This document shows, piece by piece, positions 6,352 to 10,080 of a stretch of 10,080 nt of DNA. The DNA lies in NCBI GenBank assembly GCA_036825435.1, contig DAISYG010000076.1:1-10080 (forward strand), read 5' to 3'. This DNA comes from UBA931 sp036825435. GTDB lineage: Bacteria; Pseudomonadota; Gammaproteobacteria; Burkholderiales; Casimicrobiaceae. A program made the translations under genes and the position numbers. Position 1 is the stretch's first letter, and each line of letters opens with the position of its first letter. The notes under the pieces were generated by a model. It was not told the DNA's origin. It did no database searches and saw only the letters and a list, made by a program, of their open reading frames with translations.

Positions 6352-7557
6352 ATGACAGACACCGAAATTGCACACCAAATCGAAATTTTCAAGCGTGGCG
6401 CTGATGAATTGCTGATCGAAAAAGAGCTCATTGCCAAGCTGAAAAAGGGCAAACCTTTGCGCATCAAAGAAGGCTTTGACCCGACCCGCCCTGACCTTCA
6501 TCTCGGGCACACAGTGCAATTTAACAAGCTGCGTCAGTTGCAAGACCTCGGTCACCACATCATTTTTCTCATCGGCGACTTTACCGGCATGATCGGCGAT
6601 CCGTCAGGGCGTAACGTGACGCGCCCGCCTTTGACGCCGGAAGAAGTATTGATCAACGCAAAAACTTATACCGATCAAGTTTTCCTGATTCTCGATCCCG
6701 AAAAAACCGAAGTCGCGTTCAACTCCAAATGGTTGTCGGCACTGGGTTCGGACGGCATGATTCGCTTGGCGTCGCACTACACCGTTGCACGTATGCTCGA
6801 ACGCGACGATTTTTCCAAACGCTTTCACGGCAATCAGCCTGTTGCCATTCACGAATTTTTGTACCCGCTGTTGCAAGGCTACGATTCCGTTGAATTAAAA
6901 GCCGACGTTGAATTGGGCGGCACCGATCAGAAATTCAACTTGCTCGTCGGGCGGGAAATTCAAAAAGCGTTCGGCATTGAACCACAATGTATTCTGACGT
7001 TACCGCTGCTCGAAGGGCTCGATGGCGTCAACAAAATGTCGAAATCGCTCGACAACTATATCGGTATCACCGATGCGCCGCAGGACATGTTCGGCAAAGT
7101 CATGTCCGTCTCCGATACCTTGATGTGGCGTTATTACGATCTGATTTCATTCCGCAGCATCGAAGAAATCAAACAACTGAAAAAAGAAGCCAAAGAAGGC
7201 CGCAACCCGCGCGAAATCAAAGTATTATTGGCTCAGGAAATCGTTGCCCGCTTTCACAGCAAGCAAGCTGCAGAAGACGCAACGAAAGAATTCGATGCGC
7301 GCTTCCGCCATGGCGCATTGCCCGACGATATGCCCGAAATCACGTTGCACAGCAATGGCGAAGGACTACCCATTGCACAACTCGCCAAACAAGCAGACTT
7401 GGTGCCCTCCACCTCGGAAGCCTTTCGCCTGATGCGGCAAAACGGACTCAAGGTGAATGGCGAGGTCGTCAGCGACAAAGCGCTACATATTGCTGCTGGC
7501 GAAACCATCGTGATTCAGGCGGGTAAACGACGCTTCGCACGCGTGACGGTGAAGTAG
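6352..7557 (+). CDS. tyrS: Tyrosyl-tRNA synthetase
   Basis: This class I synthetase charges tRNA-Tyr with tyrosine in the cytoplasm; essential. From ATG 6352 it has 401 residues. The ATP-binding HIGH motif is HLGH in DPTRPDLHLGHTV (residues 50-53) and the second signature is KMSKS (228-232). The stretch GDFTGMIGDPSGRN is typical of TyrRS, and the KEGFDPTRPDLHLGH form resembles the Pseudomonas-type enzyme more than E. coli TyrS. A C-terminal S4 RNA-binding domain covers about 335-401 (LMRQNGLKVNGEVVSD). ATG 6352 is preferred because GGTGA lies 8 bases upstream; an in-frame GTG at 6340 would add four residues. It is divergent from the peptidase gene and convergent, 35 bases apart, with the large gene on its right. 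No terminator hairpin is visible in that 35-base gap. Confidence 0.97.
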   Translation: MTDTEIAHQIEIFKRGADELLIEKELIAKLKKGKPLRIKEGFDPTRPDLHLGHTVQFNKLRQLQDLGHHIIFLIGDFTGMIGDPSGRNVTRPPLTPEEVLINAKTYTDQVFLILDPEKTEVAFNSKWLSALGSDGMIRLASHYTVARMLERDDFSKRFHGNQPVAIHEFLYPLLQGYDSVELKADVELGGTDQKFNLLVGREIQKAFGIEPQCILTLPLLEGLDGVNKMSKSLDNYIGITDAPQDMFGKVMSVSDTLMWRYYDLISFRSIEEIKQLKKEAKEGRNPREIKVLLAQEIVARFHSKQAAEDATKEFDARFRHGALPDDMPEITLHSNGEGLPIAQLAKQADLVPSTSEAFRLMRQNGLKVNGEVVSDKALHIAAGETIVIQAGKRRFARVTVK

Positions 7558-7592
7558 TTTTCTTCATATCATCAGCTACCATTCTTTTCCGC

Positions 7593-10080
7593 TCACCATC
7601 CAGAAAATGTAGTCACTGGCACAGGATAGCGGTTTTGCCCCTGTAAAAGTGAAGCCTCCGACGCGCCAAGATGACATACTGATTTGCGCTCTGTTTCTGA
7701 ATCGCTTGTATCCCCATCACCTTTGGTTATCATGGAGAGCACATCTGAATTGACTATGCTCCCATTGCTTTTGAATACCACGGAGGCTAGATCTGGATTG
7801 ACTGTATTCCCATTGCTTTTGGTCACTATGGAGACTCTATCGAATGTATACCCATCGCCTGAGGACACCAAGGATCTTGCATAAAGAAAATGAACCCCTC
7901 TATGATTTTTATCTCCTATTCGCGGCCAACTGGCTATGGTCTCGGGGTAAAAAGAACCCGGGGCTGAAGTAAATGGGGTGGACGGGCTTTCTATGGTAGT
8001 GGTGAGCTTTAATTCATCCGGATCATCCGTGATTGTTCTGTCTCTCAGAAAAGCAAAGCGGGCGAATCTTGATGCGGGAAGATGCCAACTCATATAGATC
8101 GGACGTAGCAAACCACGCCCCATTGAGATGCTGATATCCATGTCTTCCGCTGCGCATGATCCTTGCAGCTTGCGGCCTGCTCCCCGGCAAGATGCAGGGA
8201 TTTTGCCCCATAGTTCATCGCTTGCTTCAACTTCTTCTGCGGTATAACAGAAATCTTCGACTCTAACCAAGTCTGATGAATTGTGGTACGCAAAATAAAA
8301 CGGATACCCGATTTCTTTTTCCGAAACGACAACTGCATCTTCTTCTGAGCCAAGTTGCCCACGAAATACCACGGATAGTCTGACATCCGGCCAAGCATTA
8401 ATCGGCAGTGGTTGTTCAGAAAAATCGAAAGCTAATTCAATCGTTTCCTCTGGCGCCAATGAGGTAAGTGACAAAGGTTTCGAGACGACAATATGCTCTG
8501 CCAGATTTTTGCGTATCTGAAGATACTCGTCCAGAGTACTAGTCCAGGACATTTCGTTATCAAGGTCTGCCGTATAATTGGGATTGCGATAGAACTTTAT
8601 GACGGCAACCAGTATGCCATTGCTCATTTCTTGTGGATAAATATTGCCATCAGTGGCTTGAATCGCTTCGGTTGTATTTTTAAGCCGGAGTTTGATTTTA
8701 TCGAACCCTCGGGAATCATTGAGTGGATCAACAGGCGGCGCGGGCGGAGAAAATTGTCCGTGGTCAAGCAGGCCGTAAACACCTTCGCTGGGCATTGATA
8801 TTTCCATCTGTCCCCGAAAGAAATAATCAATCAATCCAGCGCCGTATGCCACGGCGCGAGGCAGCAGAAGATCTGCCATTTCGTTGTAATTGTAGTGATT
8901 CAGTGAATAGCCCCACTCATCTCTCTCTAGAAACTGATCAAATGCACTGAGTGTCGATAATGGAATATTCTGTGCCGAGGTGCCCGTTAGGTTATCTTTG
9001 ACATCATGCGTTAAGAGAAGCAACGCAGCATCATTGTTGCCTATAGCATTCCCATCAATGCTTACAATCTGGCCTGGTGCTTTAAGATCTATATCAAATG
9101 AAGTCAAGGTTCTTGGTGGAAGCGGGTATTCATTTTCTGAAGAACCGAGATTAGTTCCTGCCGTAAAAAAGCCCATATTGCTGTAATTGGATAGCCCTTT
9201 TCCGCTGTAGCTCGCCTCGCCGCTGTCTGTACTAAAGTAATCCTTGTAATTATTGAACCTCACAACGTTATACCCGGTATACGTTGGCGCACCCAACTTG
9301 GAAGATGGTTGAACATTATTGTCCGTAGGCGCTGCAAAATACCGCGTAGTCAACGTAAACGCCTCGCTTCCCGTCACTCTTGCTTCAAGATATTTTTCAT
9401 AAAAGCTCGCATGCCCTCCATAGCAGTTATTGTCTCTGACCGTACACAGCATTCCCGCATGAGAGTCATTTCTTGTATGCTGCGGCTGGCCCATATCCTG
9501 CAACGTATGAACGGCATCGCCCAGCGAGCGGAATACGGTTGCCCAATAAGCTTTGCGCATCGCTTCACCGGTGAAATTTATTGGTCCGGTCACAACTCCT
9601 GTGCCTATTGTCGGTATTGACAGTGTTTTTAATGCGCCGTTTTCAACCGCACGCAACGTTGCCGCACGAAACATGGCTTCTCGTGCCGTGTATATCGAAA
9701 AATTATTGGCTCTTCCAACTAATACGCCTCCTGCTGCTCCCTCAATTGCCCAAATATATGCTTTACTGCCCAAGCTGATCCTGTCTGCGCCCGGTCTCCA
9801 ATTCAATGGGGAATCGTAGTAGGGATCATAAAAATGATTCAGAACCCGTGGAAACGTTGCCCCTGTTTCATCCTGAGGCGGGTTTTCTCTCGCACCTCGA
9901 TCATATTTCACATCATCTTCCCGAATCGCGCCCACCATCATCCAGCCGGGAGTAGAAGAGAAGCTTATTTCATCACCGACGAATAACTCGTTTGCCAATT
10001 CAAATTTTTTATATGTAAAATTTTCATCGCCGATCTCGCTTCCATTTTCTGAAGGATTATTTTGACGAACATAAACAGGG
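7593..10080 (-). CDS. Large protein with phospholipase C / S1-P1 nuclease-like zinc motif, 5'-truncated by window edge
   Basis: The last 828 codons of a gene are present. The frame is open to the window edge, so the TTG at 9998 is only an internal Leu codon and the true start lies outside. The segment AVHTLQDMGQPQHTRND (nt 9477-9509 encode the core) has the spacing H-x3-D-x5-H. This equals the zinc ligands of C. perfringens alpha-toxin (H126, D130, H136) and of S1/P1 nuclease. About 20 residues later GGHASFYEKYLEAR resembles the next ligand region, but the His-to-Glu spacing is one longer. Upstream, VLNHFYDPYYDSPLNW fits the start of such a helical domain. Beyond it lie about 500 residues with beta-rich character and at least six cysteines, then 16-residue repeats and a short tail. 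Export is likely but the signal peptide is not in view. The substrate is unknown; lipase or nuclease activity is a family inference. Codon use is A+T-richer than in tyrS. Confidence 0.75.
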   Translation of the reverse strand, partial: PVYVRQNNPSENGSEIGDENFTYKKFELANELFVGDEISFSSTPGWMMVGAIREDDVKYDRGARENPPQDETGATFPRVLNHFYDPYYDSPLNWRPGADRISLGSKAYIWAIEGAAGGVLVGRANNFSIYTAREAMFRAATLRAVENGALKTLSIPTIGTGVVTGPINFTGEAMRKAYWATVFRSLGDAVHTLQDMGQPQHTRNDSHAGMLCTVRDNNCYGGHASFYEKYLEARVTGSEAFTLTTRYFAAPTDNNVQPSSKLGAPTYTGYNVVRFNNYKDYFSTDSGEASYSGKGLSNYSNMGFFTAGTNLGSSENEYPLPPRTLTSFDIDLKAPGQIVSIDGNAIGNNDAALLLLTHDVKDNLTGTSAQNIPLSTLSAFDQFLERDEWGYSLNHYNYNEMADLLLPRAVAYGAGLIDYFFRGQMEISMPSEGVYGLLDHGQFSPPAPPVDPLNDSRGFDKIKLRLKNTTEAIQATDGNIYPQEMSNGILVAVIKFYRNPNYTADLDNEMSWTSTLDEYLQIRKNLAEHIVVSKPLSLTSLAPEETIELAFDFSEQPLPINAWPDVRLSVVFRGQLGSEEDAVVVSEKEIGYPFYFAYHNSSDLVRVEDFCYTAEEVEASDELWGKIPASCRGAGRKLQGSCAAEDMDISISMGRGLLRPIYMSWHLPASRFARFAFLRDRTITDDPDELKLTTTIESPSTPFTSAPGSFYPETIASWPRIGDKNHRGVHFLYARSLVSSGDGYTFDRVSIVTKSNGNTVNPDLASVVFKSNGSIVNSDVLSMITKGDGDTSDSETERKSVCHLGASEASLLQGQNRYPVPVTTFSGW
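7689..7874 (-). repeat. Four tandem 16-residue (48-bp) repeats near the C-terminus of the large protein
   Basis: Three complete units occupy 7785-7832, 7737-7784 and 7689-7736, preceded in the protein by a shorter 14-residue unit at 7833-7874. They begin SLVSSGDGYT, SIVTKSNGNT, SVVFKSNGSI and SMITKGDGDT. The shared pattern is Ser, two hydrophobics, x, Lys/Ser, Ser/Gly, Asn/Asp, Gly, three variable residues, Asn/Asp. The two middle units match at about 35 of 48 bases by hand count, so they arose by in-frame duplication. The hydrophobic pair followed by a polar turn suggests stacked short beta strands. Asp-Gly-Asp runs could bind calcium, but this is a guess. Confidence 0.75.

Noticed and set aside
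6987..7526. 179-codon plus-strand frame inside tyrS
   Set aside because: It is nested in tyrS, very rich in Arg and Gln, and without motif; it is a frame shadow.
7558..7592. Terminator between tyrS and the large convergent gene
   Set aside because: I looked for a stem followed by a T-run on either strand in these 35 bases and saw none.
7689..7874. CRISPR-like array
   Set aside because: The 48-bp periodicity is continuous, in frame and diverged, with no constant repeat separated by unique spacers. It is a protein repeat.
9996..9998. TTG at 9998 as the start of the large minus-strand gene
   Set aside because: The same frame stays open for another 27 codons to the window edge with sensible coding sequence and no ribosome-binding site before the TTG. 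The gene is truncated by the window instead.

Overview
The window looks like a proteobacterial chromosome (beta- or gammaproteobacterial in character) of intermediate G+C. The main clue is the divergent block tyrS / M23 peptidase / anmK. From memory, this arrangement recurs in Pseudomonas and related beta/gammaproteobacteria. The lipoprotein-type solute-binding protein and the inner-membrane-anchored M23 peptidase also point to a Gram-negative cell. The genus cannot be named from the sequence alone.

Layout, left to right. (1) 3-628, plus strand: a short reading frame that may be the end of an upstream gene. It overlaps the TTG start of a 177-residue three-helix membrane protein of unknown function. 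(2) 620-3570, minus strand: a compact polar amino-acid ABC importer operon, read from right to left as binding lipoprotein, permease, ATPase and a GNAT acetyltransferase. A strong hairpin lies between the binding protein and the permease. (3) 3714-6171, minus strand: anmK (anhydro-MurNAc kinase, cell-wall recycling) preceded by an M23 murein endopeptidase gene. A good sigma70-type promoter lies upstream of the peptidase gene. (4) 6352-7557, plus strand: tyrS, divergent from the peptidase gene. (5) 7593 to the right edge, minus strand: the C-terminal 828 codons of a large protein, probably exported. It carries a zinc-binding motif like that of phospholipase C / S1-P1 nuclease and ends in four 16-residue repeats. 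Its N-terminus lies outside the window.

How the genes may work together: the M23 peptidase cuts peptidoglycan cross-links in the periplasm, and AnmK phosphorylates recovered anhydro-MurNAc in the cytoplasm. The co-directional importer downstream could share transcription with them, and the GNAT enzyme is placed to be co-expressed with the importer. A functional link between wall recycling and this importer is inference only.

No tRNA, rRNA, CRISPR array, insertion sequence or phage gene was seen. No gene-free stretch exceeds 300 bases; the longest gaps are 3571-3713 and 6172-6351, and both are described. The least ordinary part is the large partial gene at the right edge.
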